Under the pieces are notes generated by a model. That model was given only the letters and a program-made list of their open reading frames with translations. It did not search any database and had not been told where the DNA came from. The position numbers and the translations under genes are program-made. Below, piece after piece: positions 1 through 19,020 of a stretch of DNA of 64,000 nt (the stretch's first letter is position 1; each line of letters begins with the position of its first letter). The stretch covers positions 40,730,190-40,794,189 of the forward strand of contig CM017567.1 of assembly GCA_007844125.1 (NCBI GenBank), read 5' to 3'. This DNA is from Sinonovacula constricta (Eukaryota > Mollusca > Bivalvia > Cardiida > Solecurtidae).

Positions 1-1
1 G

Positions 2-59
2 CTGTATGGTGATGTGACTGGGTCGAAGTGGGAGAGGGGCAGACAAGGGGCTGTGCGCG
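2..59 (+). other. Possible 58-nt exon on the plus strand
   Basis: In copy B, where the upstream bases are visible, the same segment is preceded by a pyrimidine-rich tract ending in ctacag (to 36828) and followed by a gtaagg donor. The segment is clearly more GC-rich than its surroundings and has an open frame reading L-Y-G-D-V-T-G-S. No family is recognised and no partner exon is identified. It could equally be a GC-rich non-coding patch. Confidence 0.22.
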
Positions 60-362
60 GTAAGGTAATTCCATGCTGTTAACCAGATGGCAATTCGTTA
101 TCAGGGGACATGACCCACCCCCTCTATCTAAGAGGGAGCGCAATCACATATCGCCAGCATCTTAAGTCGTTAGGAGACAATACTATCAACTAAAGAATGT
201 CTTTTCAATTTTCCTTCAAACTTAACAAAAGTGGAAAAAAATGATAAAATATTCTAATCCTAAAATCTCTATTCGAATAGCGACTTGGTATTCGAATATT
301 CGAATATTCGTTAACATCCCTAGTTTTTAGGGTGGGAAAGTTTGCGTTTGTTATATGCTTAC

Positions 363-5675
<5,313 letters not shown>

Positions 5676-5825
5676 TTCAAAACATTCGAAATACAGTATT
5701 TAACATCCACCATTTCTGATGCTACACGTGTTTAAAACAAAAATTGATGACGTCAACTTTTGTGGCATTATTCGCAACGTCACAAATGCCAATTTCACCC
5801 TTTTCCCTCTTGAGTAACGTTTTAT

Positions 5826-6222
5826 ACTTTACAGATTCGATAATTTCCTCACTATGTATATTGTCCTAATGTGAAAAAGTTTATAGATTCGATCATTTCC
5901 CCACTATGTATATTGTCCTAATGTGAAAAGGTTTATAGATTCGATAATTTCCTCACTATGTATATTGTCCTAATGTGAAAAGGTTTATAGGTTCGATAAT
6001 TTCCTCAATATGTATATTGTCCTAATGTGAAAAGGTTTATAGATTCGATCATTTCCTCACTATGTATATTGTCCTAATGTGAAAAGGTTTATAGATTCGA
6101 TAATTTCCTCACTATGTATATTGTCCTAATGTGAAAAGGTTTATAGGTTCGATAATTTCCTCACTATGTATATTGTCCTAATGTGGAAAGGTATATAGAT
6201 TCGATCATTTTCCCCACAATGT
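5826..6222. repeat. 52-bp minisatellite, copy A
   Basis: About seven and a half tandem copies of a 52-base unit containing agattcgataatttcctcac and tattgtcctaatgtgaaaag. It lies about 150 bases upstream of the start codon of the minus-strand CaRF/MULE gene, where its promoter would be expected. A short (TG)n tract follows near 6236. Confidence 0.93.
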
Positions 6223-6724
6223 ATTTTTATATATATGTGTGTGTGTGTTATGTATTATTATGCTTTGTTTTGGGGGCATTTTCTTGGATTTCTTATTAAT
6301 GGGTATATATTAGAGATGTAAGCGAACGTTCGGATAGATAACGTTCGAATGTATTTTAAGCATATATGAAATTGCAAGGAAGACTTAAGGTACAGAAAAT
6401 GTAATGCTACACCTATAATTGAAGAATATCAAAATAAGGGTTAAAAAGCTTCAAAACTGAGGGTTAAAGGTTCGAATCCCGGTATGGGGACACATGGTTA
6501 ACTTTTCCCCCCTACTTTTTCACGTCGACGTTGTTTTTTCTTCATCAATGTACCAGATGTTAGTTAGTTAGTTTTTAATTTATATTTTGCAAATGAATTT
6601 TAATTAAATTATTTGTTACTACATTTGATTAAAAAAATATTACCTAACATATTCAAAGTGGTAAAGAACAACACCATGTGTTTAAATTATTTTATACTTT
6701 GCAGTTTGAACAAAATTATTTATA
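6223..6724. other. AT-rich spacer between minisatellite and satellite
   Basis: No gene is visible. It contains a (TG)n tract near 6236, a short inverted pair gaacgttcg/cgttcgaa near 6325-6350, and aaggttcgaatcccgg near 6467, which matches a Pol III B box. No matching A box or tRNA fold was found, so this may be a remnant of a tRNA-derived element. The counterpart is near 43016-43527. Confidence 0.5.
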
Positions 6725-9700
6725 GAACGTTTTACGGGATCCTGTGTACACCTGTATCCACCGGACATAAGTGGTGCGCGGCTTAGTGTGGTCATACGGG
6801 ACCCTGTGTACAGATATAGCCTACTGACTTAAATGGTGCGCGGCATATAATGGCCACAAGAGACCATGATATATCCACCTGACTTATTTTATTACTAGTT
6901 ATTTTGTCTTTTAATTAGTTCATTTGATGTGTTTTAAATCCCGATGCACGTGCTTATTGTTAGTTGTTTCACTTAGACAGGACATATTTTTTTACATTGT
7001 TTGATAGAAAAACCTTCAGGAAGTGCGACGTTGGAACACTCCATAAACCAAGTATAAGCACCACAGTCGGTCTTTTTGCCGATTGACCGTTTGAAGGCGG
7101 TAACTGCTGAGTTTTTTCTTGTGTGTTATTCTCGTCTGTGTGTTTTGGTCACATTTACGTTTATCCGGTTTGCCTAGGTATAGATGTAGTTTAGATGTTA
7201 ATATATGTGGTTATTTTGATAGGACAGAACCCTGTGTACACCTATATCCACGTAAACTAAAGATGCGCGGCTAAGAATGGTCTTACCGGGATCCTGTGTT
7301 GACATATATCCCCTTGACTTAAATGGTGTGCAGCTTATAATTACCATACGGGACCCTTTGTACACCTACATCCTCCTGACTTAAATGGTGTGCGGCATAT
7401 AATGGCCACACAGGACCCTGTGAGCACCTGCATCCTTCTTACTTAAATGGTGTGCGGCTTATAATGGCTATACGGGATCCTGTGTACGCCTGTATCCACC
7501 TGACTTAAATGGTGTGCGGGTTATAATGGCTATATGGGATCCTTTGTACACATAATCCACCTGACTTAAATGGTGTGGGGGTTATAATGGCTATACGGGA
7601 TCCTGTGTACACCTGTATCTACCTGACTTAAATGGTGTGCGGCTTATAATGGCTATACGGGATCCTGTGTACACCTGTATCCACCTGACTTAAATGGTGC
7701 GCGGCTTAGTGTGGTCATACGGGACCCTGTGTACAGATATAGCCTACTGACTTAAATGGTGCGCGGCATATAATGGCCACAAGTGACCCTGATATATCCA
7801 CCTGACTTATTTTATCACTAGTTATTTTGTCTTTTAATTAGTTCATTTGATGTGTTTTAAATCCTGACGCACGTGCTTATTGTTAGTTGTTTCACTTAGA
7901 CAGGACATATTTTTTTACATTGTTTGATAGAAAAACCTTCAGGAAGTGCGACGTTGGAACACTCCATAAACCAAGTATAAGCACCACAGTCGGTCTTTTG
8001 CCGATTGACCGTTTGAAGGCGGTAACTGCTGAGTTTTTTCTTGTGTGTTATTCTCGTCTGTGTGTTTTGGTCACATTTACGTTTATCCGGTTTGCCTAGG
8101 TATAGATGTAGTTTAGATGTTAATATATGTGGTTATTTTGATAGGACAGAACCCTGTGTACACCTATATCCACGTAAACTAAAGATGCGCGGCTAAGAAT
8201 GGTCTTACCGGGATCCTGTGTTGACATATATCCCCTTGACTTAAATGGTGTGCAGCTTATAATTACCATACGGGACCCTTTGTACACCTACATCCTCCTG
8301 ACTTAAATGGTGTGCGGCATATAATGGCCACACAGGACCCTGTGAGCACCTGCATCCTTCTTACTTAAATGGTGTGCGGCTTATAATGGCTATACGGGAT
8401 CCTGTGTACGCCTGTATCCACCTGACTTAAATGGTGTGCGGGTTATAATGGCTATATGGGATCCTTTGTACACATAATCCACCTGACTTAAATGGTGTGG
8501 GGGTTATAATGGCTATACGGGATCCTGTGTACACCTGTATCTACCTGACTTAAATGGTGTGCGGCTTATAATGGCTATACGGGATCCTGTGTACACCTGT
8601 ATCCACCTGACTTAAATGGTGCGCGGCTTAGTGTGGTCATACGGGACCCTGTGTACAGATATAGCCTACTGACTTAAATGGTGCGCGGCATATAATGGCC
8701 ACAAGTGACCCTGATATATCCACCTGACTTATTTTATCACTAGTTATTTTGTCTTTTAATTAGTTCATTTGATGTGTTTTAAATCCTGACGCACGTGCTT
8801 ATTGTTAGTTGTTTCACTTAGACAGGACATTTTTATTTACATTGTTTGATAGAAAAAACCTTCAGGAAGTGCGACGTTGGAACACTCCATAAACCAAGTA
8901 TAAGCACCACAGTCGGTCTTTTTGCCGATTGACCGTTTGAAGGCGGTAACTGCTGAGTTTTTTCTTGTGTGTTATTCTCGTCTGTGTGTTTTTGTCACAT
9001 TTACGTTTATCCGGTTTGCCTAGGTATAGATGTAGTTTAGATGTTAATATATGTGGTTATTTTGATAGGCAGAACCCTGTGTACACCTATATCCACGTAA
9101 ACTAAAGATGCGCGGCTAAGAATGGTCTTACCGGGATCCTGTGTTGACATATATCCCCTTGACTTAAATGGTGTGCGGCTTATAATTACCATACGGGACC
9201 CTTTGTACACCTACATCCTCCTGACTTAAATGGTGTGCGGCATATAATGGCCACACAGGACCCTGTGAGCACCTGCATCCTTCTTACTTAAATGGTGTGC
9301 GGCTTATAATGGCTATACGGGATCCTGTGTACGCCTGTATCCACCTGACTTAAATGGTGTGCGGGTTATAATGGCTATATGGGATCCTTTGTACACATAA
9401 TCCACCTGACTTAAATGGTGTGGGGGTTATAATGGCTATACGGGATCCTGTGTACACCTGTATCCACCTGACTTAAATGGTGTGCGGCTTATAATGGCTA
9501 TACGGGATCCTGTGTACACCTGTATCCACCTGACTTAAATGGTGTGGGGGTTATAATGGCTATATGGGATCCTTTGTACACATACATCCACCTGACTTAA
9601 ATTGTGTGTGGCTTATAATGGCTATAAGGGATCCCGTGTACACATACATCCACCTGACTTAAATGGTGTGCGGCTTATAATGGCTATACGGGATCCCGTG

Positions 9701-12700
9701 TACACATACATCCACCTGACTTAAATGGTGTGCGGCTTATAATGGCTATACGGGATCCTGTGTACACCTGTATCCACCTGACTTAAATGGTGTGGGGGTT
9801 ATAATGGCTATATGGGATCCTTTGTACACATACATCCACCTGACTTAAATTGTGTGTGGCTTATAATGGCTATAAGGGATCCCGTGTACACATACATCCA
9901 CCTGACTTAAATGGTGTGCGGCTTATAATGGCTATACGGGATCCTGTGAACACATACATCCACCTGACTTAAATGGTGTGCGCCTTATAATGGCTATACG
10001 GGATCCCGTGTACACATACATCCACCTGACTTAAATGGTTTGCGGCTTGTAATGGCTATACGGGATCCTGTGAACACATTCATCCACCTGACTTAAATGG
10101 TGTGCGGCTTATAATGGCTATAAGGGATCCTGTGTACACCTGTATCCACCGGACATAAATGGTGCGCGGCTTAGTGTGGTCATACGGGACCCTGTGTACA
10201 GATATAGCCTACTGACTTAAATGGTGCGCGGCATATAATGGCCACAAGTGACCCTGATATATCCACCTGACTTATTTTATCACTAGTTATTTTGTCTTTT
10301 AATTAGTTCATTTGATGTGTTTTAAATCCTGACGCACGTGCTTATTGTTAGTTGTTTCACTTAGACAGGACATTTTATTTACATTGTTTGATAGAAAAAC
10401 CTTCAGGAAGTGCGACGTTGGAACACTCCATAAACCAAGTATAAGCACCACAGTCGGTCTTTTTGCCGATTGACCGTTTGAAGGCGGTAACCGCTGAGTT
10501 TTTTCTTGTGTGTTATTCTCGTCTGTGTGTTTTGGTCACATTTACGTTTATCCGGTTTGCCTAGGTATAGATGTAGTTTAGATTTTAATATATGTGGTTA
10601 TTTTGATAGGACAGAACCCTGTGTACACCTATATCCACGTAAACTAAAGATGCGCGGCTTAGAATGGTCTTACCGGGATCCTGTGTTAACATATATCCCC
10701 TTGACTTAAATGGTGTGCGGCTTATAATTACCATACGGGACCCTTTGTACACCTACATCCTCCTGACTTAAATGGTGTGCGGCATATAATGGCCACACGG
10801 GACCCTGTGAGCACCTGCATCCTTCTTACTTAAATGGTGTGCGGCTTATAATGGCTATACGGGATCCTGTGTACACCTGTATCCACCTGACTTAAATGGT
10901 GTGCGGCTTATAATGACTATACGGGATCCTGTGTACACCTGTATCCACCTGACTTAAATGGTGTGCGGGTTATAATGGCTATATGGGATCCTGTGTACAC
11001 ATACATCCACCTGACTTAAATTGTGTGTGGCTTATAATGGCTTTAAGGGATCCTGTGTACACATACATCCACCTGACTTAAATGGTGTGCGGCTTATAAT
11101 GGCTATACGGGATCCCGTGTACACATACATCCACCTGACTTAAATGGTGTGCGGCTTATAATGGCTATACGGGATCCTGTGAACACATACATCCACCTGA
11201 CTTAAATGGTGTGCGCCTTATAATGGCTATACGGGATCCTGTGTACACCTGTATCCACCGGACATAAATGGTGCGCGGCTTAGTGTGGTCATACGGGACC
11301 CTGTGTACAGATATAGCCTACTGACTTAAATGGTGCGCGGCATATAATGGCCACAAGTGACCCTGATATATCCACCTGACTTATTTTATCACTAGTTATT
11401 TTGTCTTTTAATTAGTTCATTTGATGTGTTTTAAATCCCGATGCACGTGCTTATTGTTAGTTGTTTCACTTAGACAGGACATTTTTATTTACATTGTTTG
11501 ATAGAAAAACCTTCAGGAAGTGCGACGTTGGAACACATCATAAACCAATTATAAGCACCACAGTCGGTCTTTTTGCCGTTTGACCGTTTGAAGGCGGTAA
11601 CTGCTGGGTTTTTCCTTGTGTGTTATTCTCGTCTGTGTGTTTTTGTCACATTTACGTTTATCCGGTTTGCCTAGGTATAGATGTAGTTTAGATTTTAATA
11701 TATGTGGTTATTTGATAGGACAGAACCCCGTGTACACCTATATCCACGTAAACTAAAGATGCGCGGCTTAGAATGGTCTTACCGGGATCCTGTGTTGACA
11801 TATATCCCCTTGACTTTAATGGTGTGCGGCTTATAATTACCATACGGGACCCTTTGTACACCTACATCCTCCTGACTTAAATGGTGTGCGGCATATAATG
11901 GCCACGCGGGACCCTGTGAGCACCTGCATCCTTCTTACTTAAATGGTGTGCGGCTTATAATGGCTATACGGGATCCTGTGTACACCTGTATCCACCTGAC
12001 TTAAATGGTGTGCGGCTTATAATGACTATACGGGATCCTGTGTAGACCTGTATCCACCTGACTTAAATGGTGTGCGGGTTATAATGGCTATATGGGATCC
12101 TGTGTACACATACATCCACCTGACTTAAATCGTGTGTGGCTTATAATGGCTTTAAGGGATCATGTGTACACATACATCCACCTGACTTAAATGGTGTGCG
12201 GCTTATAATGGCTATACGGGATCCCGTGTACACATACATCCACCTGACTTAAATGGTTTGCGGCTTATAATGGCTATACGGGATCCTGTGAACACATACA
12301 TCCACCTGACTTAAATGGTGTGCGGCTTATAATGGCTATACGGGATCCTGTGTACACCTGTATCCACCGGACATAAATGGTGCGCGGCTTAGTGTGGTCA
12401 TACGGGACCCTGTGTACAGATATAGCCTACTGACTTAAATGGTGCGCGGCATATAATGGCCACAAGTGACCCTGATATATCCACCTGACTTATTTTATCA
12501 CTAGTTATTTTGTCTTTTAATTAGTTCATTTGATGTGTTTTAAATCCCGATGCACGTGCTTATTGTTAGTTGTTTCACTTAGACAGGACATTTTTATTTA
12601 CATTGTTTGATAGAAAAACCTTCAGGAAGTGCGACGTTGGAACACATCATAAACCAATTATAAGCACCACAGTCGGTCTTTTTGCCGTTTGACCGTTTGA

Positions 12701-15600
12701 AGGCGGTAACTGCTGGGTTTTTCCTTGTGTGTTATTCTCGTCTGTGTGTTTTTGTCACATTTACGTTTATCCGGTTTGCCTAGGTATAGATGTAGTTTAG
12801 ATTTTAATATATGTGGTTATTTTGATAGGACAGAACCCCGTGTACACCTATATCCACGTAAACTAAAGATGCGCGGCTTAGAATGGTCTTACCGGGATCC
12901 TGTGTTGACATATATCCCCTTGACTTTAATGGTGTGCGGCTTATAATTACCATACGGGACCCTTTGTACACCTACATCCTCCTGACTTAAATGGTGTGCG
13001 GCATATAATGGCCACGCGGGACCCTGTGAGCACCTGCATCCTTCTTACTTAAATGGTGTGCGGCTTATAATGGCTATACGGGATCCTGTGTACACCTGTA
13101 TCCACCTGACTTAAATGGTGTGCGGCTTATAATGACTATACGGGATCCTGTGTAGACCTGTATCCACCTGACTTAAATGGTGTGCGGGTTATAATGGCTA
13201 TATGGGATCCTGTGTACACATACATCCACCTGACTTAAATCGTGTGTGGCTTATAATGGCTTTAAGGGATCATGTGTACACATACATCCACCTGACTTAA
13301 ATGGTGTGCGGCTTATAATGGCTATACGGGATCCCGTGTACACATACATCCACCTGACTTAAATGGTTTGCGGCTTATAATGGCTATACGGGATCCTGTG
13401 AACACATACATCCACCTGACTTAAATGGTGTGCGGCTTATAATGGCTATACGGGATCCTGTGTACACCTGTATCCACCGGACATAAATGGTGCGCGGCTT
13501 AGTGTGGTCATACGGGACCCTGTGTACAGATATAGCCTACTGACTTAAATGGTGCGCGGCATATAATGGCCACAAGTGACCCTGATATATCCACCTGACT
13601 TATTTTATCACTAGTTATTTTGTCTTTTAATTAGTTCATTTGATGTGTTTTAAATCCCGATGCACGTGCTTATTGTTAGTTGTTTCACTTAGACAGGACA
13701 TTTTTATTTACATTGTTTGATAGAAAAACCTTCAGGAAGTGCGACGTTGGAACACATCATAAACCAATTATAAGCACCACAGTCGGTCTTTTTGCCGTTT
13801 GACCGTTTGAAGGCGGTAACTGCTGGGTTTTTCCTTGTGTGTTATTCTCGTCTGTGTGTTTTTGTCACATTTACGTTTATCCGGTTTGCCTAGGTATAGA
13901 TGTAGTTTAGATTTTAATATATGTGGTTATTTTGATAGGACAGAACCCCGTGTACACCTATATCCACGTAAACTAAAGATGCGCGGCTTAGAATGGTCTT
14001 ACCGGGATCCTGTGTTGACATATATCCCCTTGACTTTAATGGTGTGCGGCTTATAATTACCATACGGGACCCTTTGTACGCCTACATCCTCCTGACCTAA
14101 ATGGTGTGCGGCATATAATGGCCACACGGGACCCGGTGAGCACCTGCATCCTTCTTACTTAAATGGTGTGCGGCTTATAATGGCTATACGGGATCCTGTG
14201 TACACCTGTATCCACCTGACTTAAATGGTGTGCGGGTTATAATGGCTATATGGGATCCTGTGTACACATACATCCACCTGACTTAAATCGTGTGTGGCTT
14301 ATAATGGCTTTAAGGGATCATGTGTACACATACATCAATCTGACTTAAATGGTGTGCGGCTTATAATGGCTATACGGGATCCCGTGTACACATACATCCA
14401 CCTGACTTAAATGGTGTGCGGCTTATAATGGCTATACGGGATCCTGTGAACACATACATCCACCTGACTTAAATGGTGTGCGGCTTATAATGGCTATACG
14501 GGATCCTGTGTACATCTGTATCCACCGGACATAAATGGTGCGCGGCTTAGTGTGGTCATACGGGACCCTGTGTACAGATATAGCCTACTGACTTAAATGG
14601 TGCGCGGCATATAATGGCCACAAGTGACCCTGATATATCCACCTGACTTATTTTATCACTAATTATTTTGTCTTTTAATTAGTTCATTTGATGTGTTTTA
14701 AATCCCGATGCACGTGCTTATTGTTAGTTGTTTCACTTAGACACGACATTTTTATTTACATTGTTTGATAGAAAAACCTTCAGGAAGTGCGACGTTGGAA
14801 CACATCATAAACCAATTATAAGCACCACAGTCGGTCTTTTTGCCGTTTGACCGTTGAAGGCAGTAACTGCTGGGTTTTTCCTTGTGTGTTATTCTCGTCT
14901 GTGTGTTTTTGTCACATTTACGTTTATCCGGTTTGCCTAGGTATAGATGTAGTTTAGATTTTAATATATGTGGTTATTTTGATAGGACAGAACCCTGTGT
15001 ACACCTATATCCACGTAAACTAAAGATGCGCGGCTTAGAATGGTCTTACCGGGATCCTGTGTTGACATATATCCCCTTGACTTTAATGGTGTGCGGCTTA
15101 TAATTACCATACGGGACCCTTTGTACACCTACATCCTCCTGACTTAAATGGGTGTGCGGCATATAATGGCCACACGGGACCCTGTGAGCACCTGCATCCT
15201 TCTTACTTAAATGGTGTGCGGCTTATAATGGCCATACGGGATCCTGTGTACACCTGTATCCACCTGACTTAAATGGTGTGTGCGGGTTTATAATGGCTAT
15301 ATGGGATCCTGTGACACCTGTATCCACCTGACTTAAATGATGTGCGGGTTATAATGGCTATATGGGATCCTGTGTACACCTGTATCCTCCAGGACATAAA
15401 TGGCGCGCGGCTTAGTGTGGTCATACGGGACCCTGCGTACACATATAGCCAACTGACTTAAATGGTTTGCGGCTTGTAATGGCTATACGAGATCCTTTGT
15501 ACACCTGTATCCACCGGACATAAATGGGGCGCGACTTAGTGTGGTCATACGGGACCCTGCGTACACATATAGCCAACTAACTTAATTGTGCGCGGCATAA
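6725..15600 (+). repeat. Satellite array with 62-bp monomers and higher-order units, copy A
   Basis: The monomer is 62 bases and contains ggtgtgcggcttataatggc, a BamHI site in cgggatcctgtgtacac, and cacctgacttaaat. Monomers are grouped into higher-order units, each with a non-monomer core of about 430 bases (marker tagttcatttgatgtg at 6917, 7840, 8763, 10306, 11416, 12526, 13636 and 14684). Spacings are 923, 923, 1543, 1110, 1110, 1110 and 1048, so units differ by whole numbers of monomers (within a base). Units in the middle are nearly identical to each other. The small reading frame found repeatedly in the core is an effect of the repeat, not a gene. Confidence 0.95.
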
Positions 15601-15950
15601 GACATCTTGCATTTAATGGAAATGTTTTATACAAGTTGAAGAATATCAAGGGTCTCAATACATTTCTGAACTCTTTACAAAACGTATCAGAAAATTTATT
15701 GCTGACGGTTACAACCCGGTTACAATTACACGATGACCAGACAGGTCGTTAAGACTATATGAAAACAGTGACAGCCATAATTGGACAGTCACCAATGGAT
15801 TTCTTGTCGCTTTAGAACATCTCTCCGATCATGCCCTAGATAGGTCAGACTACTTGAGCAGTCTCCATGCTCTTTACGTGAGATTGCACAGTAGGTATAA
15901 CATCGGGATTGTTTGTACCTTTATTATTAAATATGCCAATTGCGGATAAA
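15600..15950 (+). other. Non-satellite island with a coding-like frame, copy A
   Basis: About 350 bases of unrelated sequence between homogeneous and degenerate satellite. One plus-strand frame runs for over 100 codons with a single internal TGA (near 15735), reading ELFTKRIRKFIADGYNP before it and NWTVTNGFLVALEHLSDHAL after it. The composition looks coding, but I do not recognise a family. Copy A lacks one base near 15659 (ctcaatacatt against ctcaataacatt in B), which breaks the frame upstream. It may be a decayed exon captured by the array. Confidence 0.35.
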
Positions 15951-16270
15951 TCCACGGCTTTTTATGATATTTTATGTTAAAACTTATAACATATTAACTC
16001 CTCACAATACTACATTTGGTTTTGTTGGTTTGGGTTGTGTTGTTGTTATTTTTTAAATTCGATGATTTCTTTCGTGTTTTTACATTTAACTTTTGACACT
16101 TTTGGCATATGACGTCATGGCATTGTATGACGTTATTAAATTGTTCTTATTATACGTCATCGCTTGGGTTGTTTTATTTTAAACTAGCTCTACTATCTCA
16201 TGTGGAATTTTTAGGTTGCCGAGGCTTTTATCTACTGTACATATAATACATATGTTAATATTTTATTTTA
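15951..16270. other. AT-rich spacer inside the satellite region
   Basis: No gene seen. T-rich sequence with two tgacgt motifs (near 16110 and 16128). A diverged copy of the higher-order core begins at about 16272. Counterpart near 52746-53060. Confidence 0.5.
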
Positions 16271-16271
16271 T

Positions 16272-19020
16272 TACTAGTTTGTCTTTTAATTAGTTCATTT
16301 GATGTGTTTTAAATCCCGATGCACGTGCTTACTGTTAATTGTCTCACTTAGACAGGACATTTTTATTTTCATTGTTTGATAGAAAGTGCGATGTTGGAAC
16401 ACCAAGTTAAAGCATCACAGTCATACTGACCGTTCCAAGGCGGTAACTGCTGGGTTTTTTCTTGTGTGTTATTCTCGTCTTTACATTTATCCGGTTTGCC
16501 TATGTCTAGATGTAGTTTAAATTTTAATTTATGTGGTTATTTTAATAAAACCTTTTCTTATTTACCTATTTATAATCGTCATACACAACCCTGTGTACAC
16601 CTATATCCACGTAAACTAAAGGTGCACGGCTAAGAATGATCTTACTGGGAACCTGTGTCGACATATATCCCCTTAACTTAAATGCTGTGCGGCATATAAT
16701 GACCATACGGGACCCTTTGTACGCCTACATCCTCCTGACTTAAATGGTGTGCGGCATATAATGGCCATACGGAACCCTGTGAGCATCTGCATCCTCCTGA
16801 CTTAAATGGTGTGCGGCATATAATGGCCATACGGGACCCTGTGAGCATCTGCATCCTTCTTACTTAAATGGTGTGCGGCATATAATGGCCATACAGGACC
16901 CTGTGAGCATCTGCATCCTTCTTACTTAAATGGTGTGAGGCTTAGAATAGCCATACGGAACCATGTGTTAACATACATCAACCTGACTTATATGGTGAGA
17001 GGCTTAGAATGGCCATACGGAACCATGTGAACACATACATCCACCTGACTTAAATGGTGTGCGACTTAGAATGGCCATACGGAACCATGTGTTCTTATAC
17101 ATCAACCTGACTTAAATGGTGTGAGGCTTACTTTTGCCATACAATACCATGTGTACACATACATCATCCTGACTTAAATGGTGTGAAGCTTAGAATGACC
17201 ATACGATACCATGTGTACACATACATCAACCTGATTTAAATGGTGTGAGGCTTAGAATGGCCATACGGAACCATGTGTACACATACATCAACCTGACTTA
17301 AATGATATGAGGCTTAGAATGACCATACGGAACCATGTGTACACATACATCCACTTGAAAATGGTGTGCGGCTTATAATGACCATACGGGACCCTGTGTA
17401 CACTTACATCCATCTGACTTAAATGGTGTGCGGCATATAATGGCCATACGGGATCCTGTGAAAACCTACATCCTCCGGACTTAAATGGTGTGCGGCTTAT
17501 AATGACCATACGGGATCCTGTGAAAACCTACATCCTCCGGACTTAAATGGTGTGCGGCTTATAATGGCCATACGGGATCCTGTGAAAACCTACATCCTCC
17601 GGACTTAAATGGTGTGCGGCTTAGAATGGCCAAACGAGAACCTATGTACATATATTGCCACCTGACTTAAATGGTGTTCGGCTTATAATGGCCATCCGAG
17701 AACATGTGTACACATAAATCCACCTGACTTAAATGGTGCACGGCTTAGAATCGTCTTACCGGGATCCTGTGTACACATATATCAACCTGACTTAAATGGT
17801 GCACGGCTTAGAATGGTCTTACCGGGATCCTTTGTACACGTTTATATCCACCTGACTTAAATGGTGTGCGGTTTATTATTGCCATACGGGACGTTGTGTA
17901 CACATATCCACCTGATTTAAATGGTTCGCGGCTTATTATGGCCATACGGGACCCTTTGTACACATATAACCACCTGACTTAAATGGTGGCGGCTAGTTTG
18001 GTTTTAACCTGATTATGCTCTATTCACATTTAACATTGTATTCGGCGCCGTATGACCTGTTAAGTGTCGGTGTGCCGTAAAACCCAAATTAATAAATGGT
18101 GGGCGGCTTATAATGACCATGCGAGACCCTGTGAACATATATCTCCACCTGACTTAAATGGTGTGCGGCTTATAATGGCCATACGAGACCCTGTGTACAT
18201 ATATCTCCACCTGACTTAAATGGTGTGCGGCTTATAATGGCCTTACGGGACCCTCTGTAAACATATAACCACCTGACGTAAATGGTGTGCGGCTTATAAT
18301 GGCCATGCGAGACTGTTTACACATGTCTCCACCTGACTTAAATGGTGCGCGACTTAGAATGGTCATACGGGACACTGTGTACACATATAGCACCTGACAT
18401 AAATGGTGTGCGGCTTGTAACAGCCCTTACGTGCCCTGTGTATACCTATATTCACCTGTCTTTAATGGTGTGTGGCTTTTAATGGCCATATGAGACCCTG
18501 TGTACACATATATCCACCTAACTTAAATGGTGTGCGGCTTATAATTGCCATACGAGACCATGTGTACATATATTGCCACCCGACTTAAATAGTGTTTGGC
18601 TTATCATGGTAACACGGGATCATGTGTAATTATATATCCGTCTCACTTAAATGGTGTGCGGCTAATGACGGCCAAAGGTGCCTTTTGTACACATTATTTT
18701 CAATGGACCTGAAAGGGGTGTTGCTTATAACGGCCATAATGTGTTCTTTTTACGACTTTTCCTCAAAGGATTTGAATAATGTGTGGCTTTTAACGGTCAT
18801 TCGGTGCTCTGTATACACCTCTAACACACCTGACTTAAACGGTGTGCGGCTTGTAACGGCCAAGACTGCGTCCACCTTTTATCCACCAGACTTAAATGGT
18901 GTGCGGCTTATTATGGTCATACAGGACCCTGTGTACACATATTACCCAACTTACTTGAATGATGTGCTGCTTATAACGTCACTTAATACATTGTGTACAC
19001 CTCTTACTATTGGACTTAAA
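16272..19020 (+). repeat. Degenerate flank of the satellite array, copy A
   Basis: A diverged, shortened copy of the satellite core (16272-16560) is followed by about 38 monomers that differ from each other far more than those in the main array, with locally shared variants such as tgtgaggcttagaatggcc near 16930-17330. Divergence increases towards the right edge. In the last units (starts at 18706, 18769, 18832, 18889 and 18952) the spacing is 63, 63, 57 and 63 and a 133-codon frame stays open. A foreign 54-base piece is inserted at 18036-18089. Confidence 0.9.
18036..18089 (+). mobile_element. 3' end of a retroposon inserted in the satellite
   Basis: These 54 bases (cggcgccgtatgacct and gtcggtgtgccgtaaaaccc) interrupt the satellite and recur, reverse-complemented, at 28387-28440 with one or two mismatches. 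At the second site the sequence runs into an (AAAT)n tail, typical of SINE or LINE 3' ends. Only the tail-proximal part is present. The same insertion occurs in copy B near 54836-54889. Confidence 0.6.

Noticed and set aside
6455..6492. tRNA gene suggested by aaggttcgaatcccgg
   Set aside because: Only the T-arm (B box) is present. No A box, anticodon arm or acceptor stem could be placed upstream.
10506..15103. Series of 67-73-codon reading frames at 10506, 12725, 13835 and 14882 (and 47303-51902)
   Set aside because: They are the same stretch of the satellite core repeated. The spacing follows the higher-order repeat, the frame enters monomer sequence, and no splice or codon signal supports a gene.
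17288..17509. 73-codon minus-strand frame
   Set aside because: It consists of repeated satellite monomers. In copy B the cttgac sequence is five bases longer and the frame does not persist.
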